Of a DNA stretch of 64,000 nt, positions 19,165 to 26,774 are shown one piece after another. Every line of letters starts with the position of its first letter. Within the stretch, counting starts at the first letter, position 1. Source of the DNA: Pseudomonas triclosanedens. GTDB lineage: Bacteria; Pseudomonadota; Gammaproteobacteria; Pseudomonadales; Pseudomonadaceae. The stretch spans positions 5,941,001-6,005,000 of the forward strand of contig NZ_CP113432.1 in the NCBI RefSeq assembly GCF_026686735.1, read 5' to 3'. The position numbers and the translations under genes are program-made. Under the pieces are notes generated by a model that ran no database searches, was not told the origin of the DNA, and saw only the letters and a list, made by a program, of their open reading frames with translations.

Positions 19165-19395
19165 TCAGCAGCGCCAGAACGGTCGCATTGCTTCCAGCCG
19201 GGCCTGCTCGCGGCTGACACCGATATCACGCAGTTGCTCGTCGCTGAGTTCGAGCAGTTGCTTGCGGGTACGCACCCGCCGCCAGAACTGGCGCCAGCGA
19301 TTTTCCTGCGGGCCGCGAGACGCCACGCTGCCGTCGCGGATTTCCAGCAATTCCTGCTGGTACAGGGTCAGTCGTACATCGCTCATTCCGGTCAT
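19165..19395 (-). CDS. DUF1127 small basic protein
   Basis: A 76-residue Arg-rich protein with the DUF1127 core WRQFWRRVRTRKQLLELSDEQLRDIGVSREQA (positions about 33-64), like E. coli YjiS and alphaproteobacterial CcaF1/RSP_6037-type proteins, some of which bind RNA. GGAG lies 8 nt before the ATG at 19395. It is divergent from the MocR regulator at 19581, a pairing often seen in pseudomonads, so the MocR protein probably controls it. Confidence 0.85.
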   Translation of the reverse strand: MTGMSDVRLTLYQQELLEIRDGSVASRGPQENRWRQFWRRVRTRKQLLELSDEQLRDIGVSREQARLEAMRPFWRC

Positions 19396-19580
19396 GCCAT
19401 CGCTCCTCTGTTACTGGCCCGTTGAACCTGGGAACAGAGTGACGATTCGGCAAAAAGCATTACAGACTCAACAAATTGAGATTTTACCCATACAGAAAAC
19501 AGCAGAAGCACTCTGAATGGCGTATTTTTGCCTGATCTGTACTGGTTACTACGAAATTGGGTCCGCGCAGGAGTTCTGTC

Positions 19581-21032
19581 ATGAAACGCTATGCACAACT
19601 GGCCGAGACAATCGGGGCGCGTATCGAACAAGGCCTTTACCGCCCGGGCGACCGCCTGCCATCGGTACGGGCCTTGAGCGACGAACATGGCGTCAGCATC
19701 AGTACCGTGCAGCAGGCGTACCGCGTCCTCGAGGATTCCGGGCTGGTCGAACCACGGCCCAAGTCCGGCTACTTCGTCCCCGAACGGCGCCAGCTTCCAC
19801 CGTTGCCGGCCATGACCCGCCCGGTACAGCGGCCGGTGGAAATCTCCCAGTGGGACCAGGTGCTGGAGCAGGTCCGGCGCGCGCCCGGCGGCAATTTCGT
19901 CCAGCTGGGCAGGGGCACGCCAGATATCGCCAGCCCGTCGCTCAAACCGCTGCAACGCGCAATGGTTCACGCGGCACGCCGTACAGATCTGCGCAGCCTT
20001 GGCTACGAAGGCATACAGGGCTCGCTGGAGCTGCGCGAGCAGATCGCCCGGTTGATGCTGGACTCCGGCTGCCAGGTGCCGCCCAGCGAGATCGTCATCA
20101 CCACCGGCTGCCAGGAAGCGCTCGCCATCACCCTGCGCGCCATCTGCCAACCGGGAGACATCGTCGCCATCGACTCGCCGAGCTTCCACGGTGCCATGCA
20201 GGCGCTGAAGGCGCATGGCCTGAAGGCGCTTGAGATCCCCACCGACCCGATCAACGGCGTCAGCCTCGAAGCGCTGGAGCTGGCGATGGAGCAATGGCCG
20301 GTGAAGCTGATCCTGCTCACGCCCAACTGCAACAACCCGCTGGGCTACATCATGCCCGACGCCCGCAAACGCGCCCTGCTGACCCTGGCGGCGCGCTACG
20401 ACGTGCCGATCCTCGAAGACGACGTCTACGGCGAACTGGCCTACGCCTTCCCGCGCCCGCGCAGCATCAAGTCCTTCGATACCGACGACCGCGTGCTGCT
20501 GGCCAGCTCCTTCTCCAAGACCGTCGCGCCGGGCCTGCGCACCGGCTGGGTGGTGCCGGGGCGCTATCTGGACCGCATCCTGCATTTCAAGTACATCGCC
20601 AGCGGCACCTGCGCACCACAACCGCAGATGGCCCTGGCCGAATTCGTCGGCGGCGGCCACTACGAGCCGCACATCCGTCGGATGCGCGCGCAGTACCAGC
20701 GCCATCGCGACCTGATGACCGAATGGGTGAGCCGCTATTTTCCGGATGGCACCCAGGCCAGCCGACCGCGCGGCGGCTTCATGCTCTGGGTGGAGCTGGG
20801 TGCGCAGTTCGACAGCGTGCGGCTGAACCACGAACTACGCCGCGACAACGTGCAGGTCGCGGCCGGCAACATCTTTTCTGCCTCCGGCAAGTACCGCAAT
20901 TGCCTGCGCATGAACTACTCCAGCCGCGAGCTGGCGAGCATCGAAGACGCGGTGCGCAAGGTCGGCGCCTGCGCCGCCCGACTGGTCGCCGAGCGACACG
21001 AGCAGGACGAGGAACTGCCGTCGCCGGCCTGA
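19581..21032 (+). CDS. MocR-family (GntR/aminotransferase) transcriptional regulator
   Basis: A 483-residue MocR protein: an N-terminal GntR winged helix (about residues 1-75; GLYRPGDRLPSVRALSDEHG, VSISTVQQAYRVLEDSGLVE) joined to a fold-type I aminotransferase domain (about 100-470) with LLTPNCNNPLGY and the PLP lysine in ASSFSKTVAPGLRTGW. MocR regulators bind PLP and control neighbouring metabolic genes. CAGGAG precedes the ATG at 19581. It is divergent from the DUF1127 gene; no aminotransferase or transporter partner is next to it. It resembles PA5283 of PAO1, which lies elsewhere in that map. Confidence 0.9.
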   Translation: MKRYAQLAETIGARIEQGLYRPGDRLPSVRALSDEHGVSISTVQQAYRVLEDSGLVEPRPKSGYFVPERRQLPPLPAMTRPVQRPVEISQWDQVLEQVRRAPGGNFVQLGRGTPDIASPSLKPLQRAMVHAARRTDLRSLGYEGIQGSLELREQIARLMLDSGCQVPPSEIVITTGCQEALAITLRAICQPGDIVAIDSPSFHGAMQALKAHGLKALEIPTDPINGVSLEALELAMEQWPVKLILLTPNCNNPLGYIMPDARKRALLTLAARYDVPILEDDVYGELAYAFPRPRSIKSFDTDDRVLLASSFSKTVAPGLRTGWVVPGRYLDRILHFKYIASGTCAPQPQMALAEFVGGGHYEPHIRRMRAQYQRHRDLMTEWVSRYFPDGTQASRPRGGFMLWVELGAQFDSVRLNHELRRDNVQVAAGNIFSASGKYRNCLRMNYSSRELASIEDAVRKVGACAARLVAERHEQDEELPSPA

Positions 21033-21113
21033 CGGGAAACATTTGTCCACAGCCTCGCCCTGCTCTCGCCGCGCAGGGCTGAGATACTGGCGGTCCGCCA
21101 ACCGGAACCCACC

Positions 21114-21923
21114 ATGACCAGTCTCACCCTCGGCTCGCTCGCCATTCCCCTGCCCCATGTACTGCTCTACCTCGGATTCTTCGCCGCGCTGTTCGCCGGC
21201 TGGATCGCGGGGCGCGCGCGCAAGGCCAATCCCGAAGCGGCCCTCTTCGCCATGCTCATCGGCGGCCTGCTGGCGGCGCGGTTTGCATTCGTCGCCCGTT
21301 ATGCCGAACAGTATTTCGCCACGCCGCTGAGCATCGTCGACATTCGCGATGGCGGCTTCCTCGCAGTGCCCGGCATTGTCGCCGCCGCGCTGACCGGCGG
21401 GCTGCTGGCCTGGCGCAAGGCACAGCTTCGCAGGCCGCTGGCGATTGCCACGCTGGTGGGCGCCTGCGTATGGGGCGGCGGCAACGCGGTGGTCGCGGCG
21501 CTGGATCGCAGCCAGCAGCTACCGGAGCTCACGGTGCTCGACCTGCATGGCCAGCCCGTGGAACTGCGCGCGCTGGATGGCCGGCCTCTGGTGGTGAACC
21601 TGTGGGCCAGTTGGTGCCCACCCTGCCGACGCGAAATGCCCGTGCTGGAGGCCGCGCAGAGAAACCGTCCCGAGGTGCGCTTCCTGCTGGTCAACCAGGG
21701 GGAATCCGCCGAAGCCGTCCAGCGCTTCCTGCGCGAGCAGGGCCTGAGCGAAACCGCGGTGGTGCTCGACAGCGGCAATCGCCTGGGCCAGGCGACAGGC
21801 TCGTTCGGCATGCCGACCACGCTGTTCTACGACGCAAGCGGCCGTTTGCGGCATAGCCAGATGGGCGAACTGTCCGCCGCCAGCCTCGAATACGGCCTGG
21901 GGCAACTCAAGGACACGAACTGA
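21114..21923 (+). CDS. membrane-anchored TlpA-like thioredoxin with Lgt-like N-terminus
   Basis: A 269-residue protein with about four N-terminal transmembrane segments (residues about 1-130) followed by a periplasmic thioredoxin-like domain of the TlpA/ResA type (about 135-265) with active site ASWCPPCRREMP and the cis-Pro loop FGMPTTLF. The membrane part looks like a shortened prolipoprotein diacylglyceryl transferase fold (GGLLAARFAFV, then DGGFLAVPGIVAAALTGG) but is too short to be a working Lgt. It probably supplies reducing or disulfide-exchange power at the inner membrane. Stand-alone gene after the MocR regulator. Confidence 0.85.
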   Translation: MTSLTLGSLAIPLPHVLLYLGFFAALFAGWIAGRARKANPEAALFAMLIGGLLAARFAFVARYAEQYFATPLSIVDIRDGGFLAVPGIVAAALTGGLLAWRKAQLRRPLAIATLVGACVWGGGNAVVAALDRSQQLPELTVLDLHGQPVELRALDGRPLVVNLWASWCPPCRREMPVLEAAQRNRPEVRFLLVNQGESAEAVQRFLREQGLSETAVVLDSGNRLGQATGSFGMPTTLFYDASGRLRHSQMGELSAASLEYGLGQLKDTN

Positions 21924-22046
21924 CGGGAAATTTGCCGGCGGTTGCGCTCTGGTCTTCAGTGAAGGGGGGCGGTCGCGGCCTTTAAACCTGCCGCGTGCCG
22001 GCAACGAATGCGGGTCTGCATTCTAAAAAACTATCGATCCAAAGCC

Positions 22047-22076
22047 TTCAAGTCAGATTAGCTATTGAATTATGTT
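22047..22076 (+). promoter_or_regulatory. possible betT promoter with overlapping TTCAA/TTGAA repeat
   Basis: TTCAAG and TATGTT are 18 nt apart and could be a weak sigma-70 promoter 60 nt before betT. The -35 element is one arm of an inverted repeat TTCAA-N13-TTGAA (22047-22069) in an AT-rich patch, a possible site for BetI or another choline-responsive repressor. This is a visual match only. Confidence 0.3.
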
Positions 22077-22136
22077 AGGATGTTGCGTCTTCCGCCCCCA
22101 GGGTGGCAATCCGATCAAAAGGAGAGCTAGCTCAAG

Positions 22137-24116
22137 ATGGAGACACCAACTCGCCCCCGGAGCACATTGAACCCTCCGGTTTTCTACACTTCCGCCGTTC
22201 TTATTCTCGCCCTCGTCGCCTTCGCGACGCTGCTGCCAGACCAGGCCCAGACACTGTTCGGCCTGGTGCAGAAATGGATCATCACCAACGCCAGTTGGTT
22301 CTATGTCCTCGCCGTGGCCCTGGTGCTGATCAGCGTGGTTTTCCTCGCCGTCAGCCGTTACGGCGACATCAAGCTCGGCCCCGACCACAGCCGCCCGGAC
22401 TACCGCAACACCACCTGGTTCGCCATGCTGTTCTCCGCCGGCATGGGCATCGGCCTGATGTTCTTCGGCGTCGCCGAACCGGTGATGCACTTCACCGCCC
22501 CGCCCGTGGGCGAACCGAACACCGTGCAAGCCGCGCGCGAAGCGATGAAGCTGACCTTCTTCCACTGGGGCCTGCACGCGTGGGCGATCTACGCCATCGT
22601 CGCGCTGATCCTGGCCTTCTTCAGCTTCCGTCACGGCCTGCCACTGACGCTGCGCTCCGCGCTCTATCCGTTGATCGGCGAACGCATCTACGGCCCCATC
22701 GGCCATGCGGTGGATGTCTTCGCGATCATCGGCACGGTATTCGGCGTGGCCACCTCGCTGGGCTATGGCGTGCTGCAGATCAACAGCGGCCTGCACTTCC
22801 TGTTCGGCTGGCCGGTGAACCAGACGGTACAGGTGATCCTGATCGCCGTGACCTGCGGCCTCGCCACACTCTCGGTCGCCAGCGGTCTCGACCGAGGCAT
22901 CCGCATCCTGTCCGAGCTGAACCTCGGGCTGGCGGTGGTGTTGCTGCTGTTCGTGCTGGTCCTCGGTCCCACCGTGTTTCTGCTGCAGACCTACGTGCAG
23001 AACACTGGCGCGTATCTCTCGGAGATCGTCAACAAGACCTTCAACCTCTACGCCTACGAGCCCACCGACTGGATCGGCGGCTGGACCCTGCTCTACTGGG
23101 GCTGGTGGCTGTCCTGGTCGCCCTTCGTCGGGCTGTTCATCGCGCGTATTTCCCGTGGCCGGACCATCCGCGAGTTCGTCTGCGGCGTGCTGTTCGTCCC
23201 GGCCGGCTTCACCCTGCTGTGGATGACCGTGTTCGGCGACAGCGCCATCCACATGATCCTCCAGGACGGCTACACGCATCTGGCGGACGTGGTGAACCAG
23301 GACAGCTCACTGGCACTGTTCGCCTTCCTCGAACACTTCCCGCTGGGTAGCGTGATCTCGCTGATCGCAGTGGCGATGGTAGTGGTGTTCTTCGTCACCT
23401 CGGCGGACTCCGGCGCCCTGGTGGTGGACATGCTCGCCTCCTCCGGCCACGACCACTCGCCGCTGTGGCAGCGCATCTTCTGGTCGGTGCTGATGGGCGT
23501 GGTGGCTGTCGCGCTGCTGCTCACCGACGGCCTGAAAGCCCTGCAGACCGCGACCATCGCCAGCGCCCTGCCATTCGCCGTGATCCTCCTTGCCTCGATC
23601 TGGGGGCTGTTCAAGGCGCTGCACCTGGACGCCACCAAGCGCGGCATCCGCTACCAGGCGCTGAACTTCTCGCCCGCGCGCAATCGCGGTGGCAGCAGCG
23701 ACGGATGGCAGCGCCGCCTGCGCAGCATCGCCATGTTCCCGCGGCGCAGCCACGTCAACCGCTTCATCGAGGAAGTGGCGCAGCCCGCCTGCGAGGACGT
23801 TGCGGCCGAACTGCGCAAGCAGGGCTACGACGTCAACGTGACGACCGGCGACGACAGCCGGGTACGGCTGGAAGTCGGGCATGGCAGCGAGGTCGACTTC
23901 ATCTACGAAGTCCGCCCGCGCGCCTTTACCACACCCAGCTTCGTCATGCGCGACACCGAAGACACCAGCGAGTCCCGCAAATACTTCCGCGCCGAAGTGC
24001 ATCTCAAGGAAGGCGGGCAGGACTACGACATCATGGGCTGGAGCCGCGATGGCGTGATCAGCGACATCCTCGACCAGTACGAACGCCACCTGCATTTCCT
24101 GCACGTGGTGCGCTGA
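22137..24116 (+). CDS. betT: BCCT-family choline transporter BetT
   Basis: Proton-driven choline uptake protein. The 659-residue sequence has twelve transmembrane segments and the BCCT signatures GMGIGLMFFGVAEPV and WTLLYWGWWLSWSPFVGLFIA (about residues 316-336, with the aromatic Trp box). The C-terminal cytoplasmic extension of about 150 residues after the last helix is characteristic of BetT-type choline carriers that respond to osmotic stress. AAGGAG lies about 13 nt upstream. In PAO1 betT is next to pchP, which completes a choline-use route; here a toxin cassette separates them. Confidence 0.93.
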   Translation: METPTRPRSTLNPPVFYTSAVLILALVAFATLLPDQAQTLFGLVQKWIITNASWFYVLAVALVLISVVFLAVSRYGDIKLGPDHSRPDYRNTTWFAMLFSAGMGIGLMFFGVAEPVMHFTAPPVGEPNTVQAAREAMKLTFFHWGLHAWAIYAIVALILAFFSFRHGLPLTLRSALYPLIGERIYGPIGHAVDVFAIIGTVFGVATSLGYGVLQINSGLHFLFGWPVNQTVQVILIAVTCGLATLSVASGLDRGIRILSELNLGLAVVLLLFVLVLGPTVFLLQTYVQNTGAYLSEIVNKTFNLYAYEPTDWIGGWTLLYWGWWLSWSPFVGLFIARISRGRTIREFVCGVLFVPAGFTLLWMTVFGDSAIHMILQDGYTHLADVVNQDSSLALFAFLEHFPLGSVISLIAVAMVVVFFVTSADSGALVVDMLASSGHDHSPLWQRIFWSVLMGVVAVALLLTDGLKALQTATIASALPFAVILLASIWGLFKALHLDATKRGIRYQALNFSPARNRGGSSDGWQRRLRSIAMFPRRSHVNRFIEEVAQPACEDVAAELRKQGYDVNVTTGDDSRVRLEVGHGSEVDFIYEVRPRAFTTPSFVMRDTEDTSESRKYFRAEVHLKEGGQDYDIMGWSRDGVISDILDQYERHLHFLHVVR

Positions 24117-24118
24117 AT

Positions 24119-24148
24119 GAAAAAAGGCCGGCGAATGCCGGCCTCTTT
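24119..24148 (+). terminator. betT terminator; left copy of a 24-bp direct repeat
   Basis: Hairpin AGGCCGGC-GAAT-GCCGGCCT with a preceding A-run and following CTTT. The 24 nt at 24125-24148 recur identically, in the same orientation, at 26742-26765 after the toxin cassette. Confidence 0.85.
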
Positions 24149-24204
24149 ACCAATGTCGTTTCGGAACAGTCCGACTATTCGTCTTTTGGCCCACCCGCTC
24201 ACCA

Positions 24205-24230
24205 TCTCCCTTTCCGTCAAGAAAGGGGGA
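24205..24230 (+). promoter_or_regulatory. hairpin covering the ribosome binding site of the PAAR-DUF2235 gene
   Basis: TCTCCCTTTC (24205-24214) can pair with GAAAGGGGGA (24221-24230) around a 6-nt loop, ten pairs with one G-U. The right arm is the Shine-Dalgarno sequence, 5 nt before the ATG at 24236. Folding would hide the ribosome site, so translation may be controlled. Confidence 0.5.
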
Positions 24231-24235
24231 TTCGC

Positions 24236-26086
24236 ATGTCCGGCAAACCCGCCGCCCGTATCACCGACGCCGCCGTATGCCCTCGCTGTGGCGCGACCGC
24301 CATCGCGAGTGGCTCCGCTGACATCCTGATCGATGGCCTGCAAGCCGCCCGTCTGGGCGACACCTGCGGCTGTGGGGCCGTCATCGACGCCCAGGTCATT
24401 CCCAACCTCCTCATCAATGGCCGCCCGGCGGCCATCCAGGGCAGCACCATCAATCATGGTGGCGTGATCATCGGCGGCTCCGGCACCGTGATTTTCGGCC
24501 AGCAACATAATCCCGCCCCCTTCACACCGCCGCAGCCCATGTCCGGCGCGATGGCAGTCGCGCCAATGCCGCCCACAGCAACGCCACCCGCCCAGCCGGG
24601 AGAGGAAGCAGAGGAGCCGCGGGAGGAGGAAGAAGAGGAAGAGGAACTCGAAGAGGACACTCGCCAACGCCTGCGGCTGCGAGTGTTCATTGGTTTCGAC
24701 GGCACCGGCAACAACGCCGCCAACACCGAGATCGGCAACCAGTGCCGCGCCGCCGCCCTGCAACTGGACGACGAGGCCGCGCAGGGAGTTTATGAGCGCT
24801 GCAAGCGCTTCCAGACCGATCCCAACGGTAGCTATGGCAATGATGTGAGCAATGTTTGGCGGCTACATCAGCTATACAGTGCCGATCCTATTGCCAAACG
24901 CGCCCAAGCTACCGCCCGCGTCTACATCACAGGTATAGGAACAACCAGTGGGCAACCTGACTCACTGATGTCCGGGCAGGCTCTCGGACGTGGTCATACA
25001 GGAGTAATTGCAAAAGTCGAAGAATCCTTTACTGCGATCACCAAGGCTGTACTGCAAGTCAGCATGAGCAATCCCGGTCACGTCATCGAGGCGCTGGAAC
25101 TCGACATCTTCGGTTTCAGCCGCGGCGCCGCCGCGGCCCGGCACTTCGTCAATCAGGTGTTCCGGAAAGAACAAGGGCCAATGGGGTCGCTGCTGAACCA
25201 GAACCGCAAGGCGTTCACCGCGGACTTCACACTGGACAGCAGCGTCAGCATTCCCTTTATCGGCCTGTTCGACACCGTGCTCTCGGTCGGCGGCCTGGGC
25301 GATTGGGGCCTGCCGGGCGATGCCCTGAACGGCGATGTCGAGCTGTACCTGCCCCCGGGCTGCGCCACGCAGGTGGTTCATCTCACCGCCCGTGACGAGC
25401 ATCGCTACAACTTCCCTCTCAGCCGCGTCAGCGCGCCATTCCTCGAACTCAGCCTGCCCGGCGCGCACTCCGACATCGGCGGCGGCTACCCGCCGGAAAT
25501 GGAGGAATGCCTGTACCTGGCCCGGCCATTCTGCGACCTGGTCAGCCGGGATACGCCCTTCCAGCGAACCACCGCCTACCGCATGGCGCAGCAGGCCACC
25601 GAGCGCCTGCAGTACGCCGACCTGCTCGCCCCCCTGGATGCCAGGGCCCGGCTCGTCACCGATGCCTGGGAACACTTCGCGCCCTACCGGGGCGACCGCC
25701 GCGATGGCATGAAATACGTGCTGGCCGCACCGCTGATGCGGCGAACGGTATACGGACATCTTTCCCGGGTGTACCTGCGGGTCATGCATGCTCTGGCGCG
25801 GGATGCGGGCGTGCCCCTGAAAGACGTTCCAACCACAGAGGAATTGTCCCTTCCGGATGAGTTGGAGGTCATTTCTATAACTCTGGTCGACTGGGCCAGA
25901 CGTGGGACTGGAAAGCTCTCGAATGAACAAGAGCGCCTGCTTCGGCAACGCTACATTCACCAGTCCTCGAACTGGAATGCGGTGGCCGGCGCAGGCGGAA
26001 GCCGCTCCGATGTGGTATTTCCCAACCGGCCTGCCGACGGCAGCCGTGCCCGTTATTCGGATCAGCCACTCAGGAAGGACGCCTGA
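24236..26086 (+). CDS. PAAR-domain DUF2235 phospholipase, putative type VI secretion effector
   Basis: A 616-residue fusion. Residues 1-95 form a PAAR domain (repeated Gly-rich strands such as LINGRPAAIQGSTINHGG), which caps the VgrG spike of the type VI secretion system. A Pro-rich and then Glu-rich linker (about 100-145) leads to a DUF2235 alpha/beta-hydrolase (Tle1-type): FIGFDGTGNN, the nucleophile elbow GFSRGA and the PGAHSDIGGGY segment. Tle1 enzymes hydrolyse membrane phospholipids of rival cells. The ATG at 24236 follows GAAAGGGGG; the upstream frame belongs to betT. The stop overlaps the next gene by one base. No hcp, vgrG or other secretion genes are in the window, so it is an orphan cargo-plus-tip gene. 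Some middle stretches (about 24790-25040) are AT-richer than the neighbours, suggesting transfer. Confidence 0.88.
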   Translation: MSGKPAARITDAAVCPRCGATAIASGSADILIDGLQAARLGDTCGCGAVIDAQVIPNLLINGRPAAIQGSTINHGGVIIGGSGTVIFGQQHNPAPFTPPQPMSGAMAVAPMPPTATPPAQPGEEAEEPREEEEEEEELEEDTRQRLRLRVFIGFDGTGNNAANTEIGNQCRAAALQLDDEAAQGVYERCKRFQTDPNGSYGNDVSNVWRLHQLYSADPIAKRAQATARVYITGIGTTSGQPDSLMSGQALGRGHTGVIAKVEESFTAITKAVLQVSMSNPGHVIEALELDIFGFSRGAAAARHFVNQVFRKEQGPMGSLLNQNRKAFTADFTLDSSVSIPFIGLFDTVLSVGGLGDWGLPGDALNGDVELYLPPGCATQVVHLTARDEHRYNFPLSRVSAPFLELSLPGAHSDIGGGYPPEMEECLYLARPFCDLVSRDTPFQRTTAYRMAQQATERLQYADLLAPLDARARLVTDAWEHFAPYRGDRRDGMKYVLAAPLMRRTVYGHLSRVYLRVMHALARDAGVPLKDVPTTEELSLPDELEVISITLVDWARRGTGKLSNEQERLLRQRYIHQSSNWNAVAGAGGSRSDVVFPNRPADGSRARYSDQPLRKDA

Positions 26087-26721
26087 TGAAACGCCTTGCA
26101 ATGCTCCTGTGCCTCGCCCTGCTGGGCGGCTGCGCCCATGCCGGCAAAGGCCCCGGCAGCCTGCCGTATCCCTACTGGCGGCTGGGCTTCCTCGCTCCGG
26201 ACTACATGGAAGTGTGGGTAGAAACGGCGGATGTGGAGGACATCAGGGGACACGCGTTCCCCCGCATGGGTGGTGGCGTCGTAGAAGTACACGTGCCAGA
26301 TGACGGCAGTGGTCGCCCCGAAGTGTGGCGTAGCGGCTGGGGGGCTGGCCGGAATGTGAACGATGCAGACCTACCCCAACGCATCTTCGTGCGCTGGCAA
26401 TCATTGGCAGAACCCCAGACCTATCGCATCACCCTGGAGATTCCCGAGCGTGCGCGCCAACTGATGGTCGAAAAGCTCGATCCACCTTGCCCCGCTAGTG
26501 CCTATCGAGAGTTCCTGGCCGTCGGCCTTGCTCCCGGCGGAACAGTACGCGCCTGGGTAAGAAGCACCTGCGGCGAAAGCATCGAGATTCTGCATGCCCA
26601 GGCAGAAGTCGAGCCCAAGGGGCCATCTCAGGGGAAAACTGGTGGACAGTACGCACTACCACTTGAGCCATCGGCCAAAGCCTACATCGACAAACACGGC
26701 ATTCCCTATGGCAGTTGGTGA
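26086..26721 (+). CDS. DUF2931-family lipoprotein, putative immunity protein
   Basis: A 211-residue prolipoprotein: MKRLAMLLCLALLGGC gives a lipobox LGGC at residues 13-16. The mature part fits DUF2931 (PYPYWRLGFLAPDYMEVWVE and FVRWQSLAEPQTYRI). The start codon shares its A with the toxin's stop (TGATG), so the two are translated together. A periplasmic lipoprotein encoded straight after a phospholipase effector is the usual layout for Tle immunity proteins, which act in the periplasm. Function is inferred from context. Confidence 0.82.
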   Translation: MKRLAMLLCLALLGGCAHAGKGPGSLPYPYWRLGFLAPDYMEVWVETADVEDIRGHAFPRMGGGVVEVHVPDDGSGRPEVWRSGWGAGRNVNDADLPQRIFVRWQSLAEPQTYRITLEIPERARQLMVEKLDPPCPASAYREFLAVGLAPGGTVRAWVRSTCGESIEILHAQAEVEPKGPSQGKTGGQYALPLEPSAKAYIDKHGIPYGSW

Positions 26722-26741
26722 ACTACCCACTCCATACGAAG

Positions 26742-26765
26742 AGGCCGGCGAATGCCGGCCTCTTT
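26742..26765. terminator. pchP/cassette terminator; right copy of the 24-bp direct repeat
   Basis: Same hairpin and CTTT tail as at 24125-24148, identical over 24 nt. It can end transcription of the toxin-immunity pair and, read on the other strand, of pchP (stop at 26775). Confidence 0.85.
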
Positions 26766-26774
26766 CGTTTCGGT

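Noticed and set aside
22062..23279. Minus-strand open frame of 405 codons opposite betT
   Set aside because: Shadow of the BCCT transporter; repetitive charged composition typical of antisense translation.
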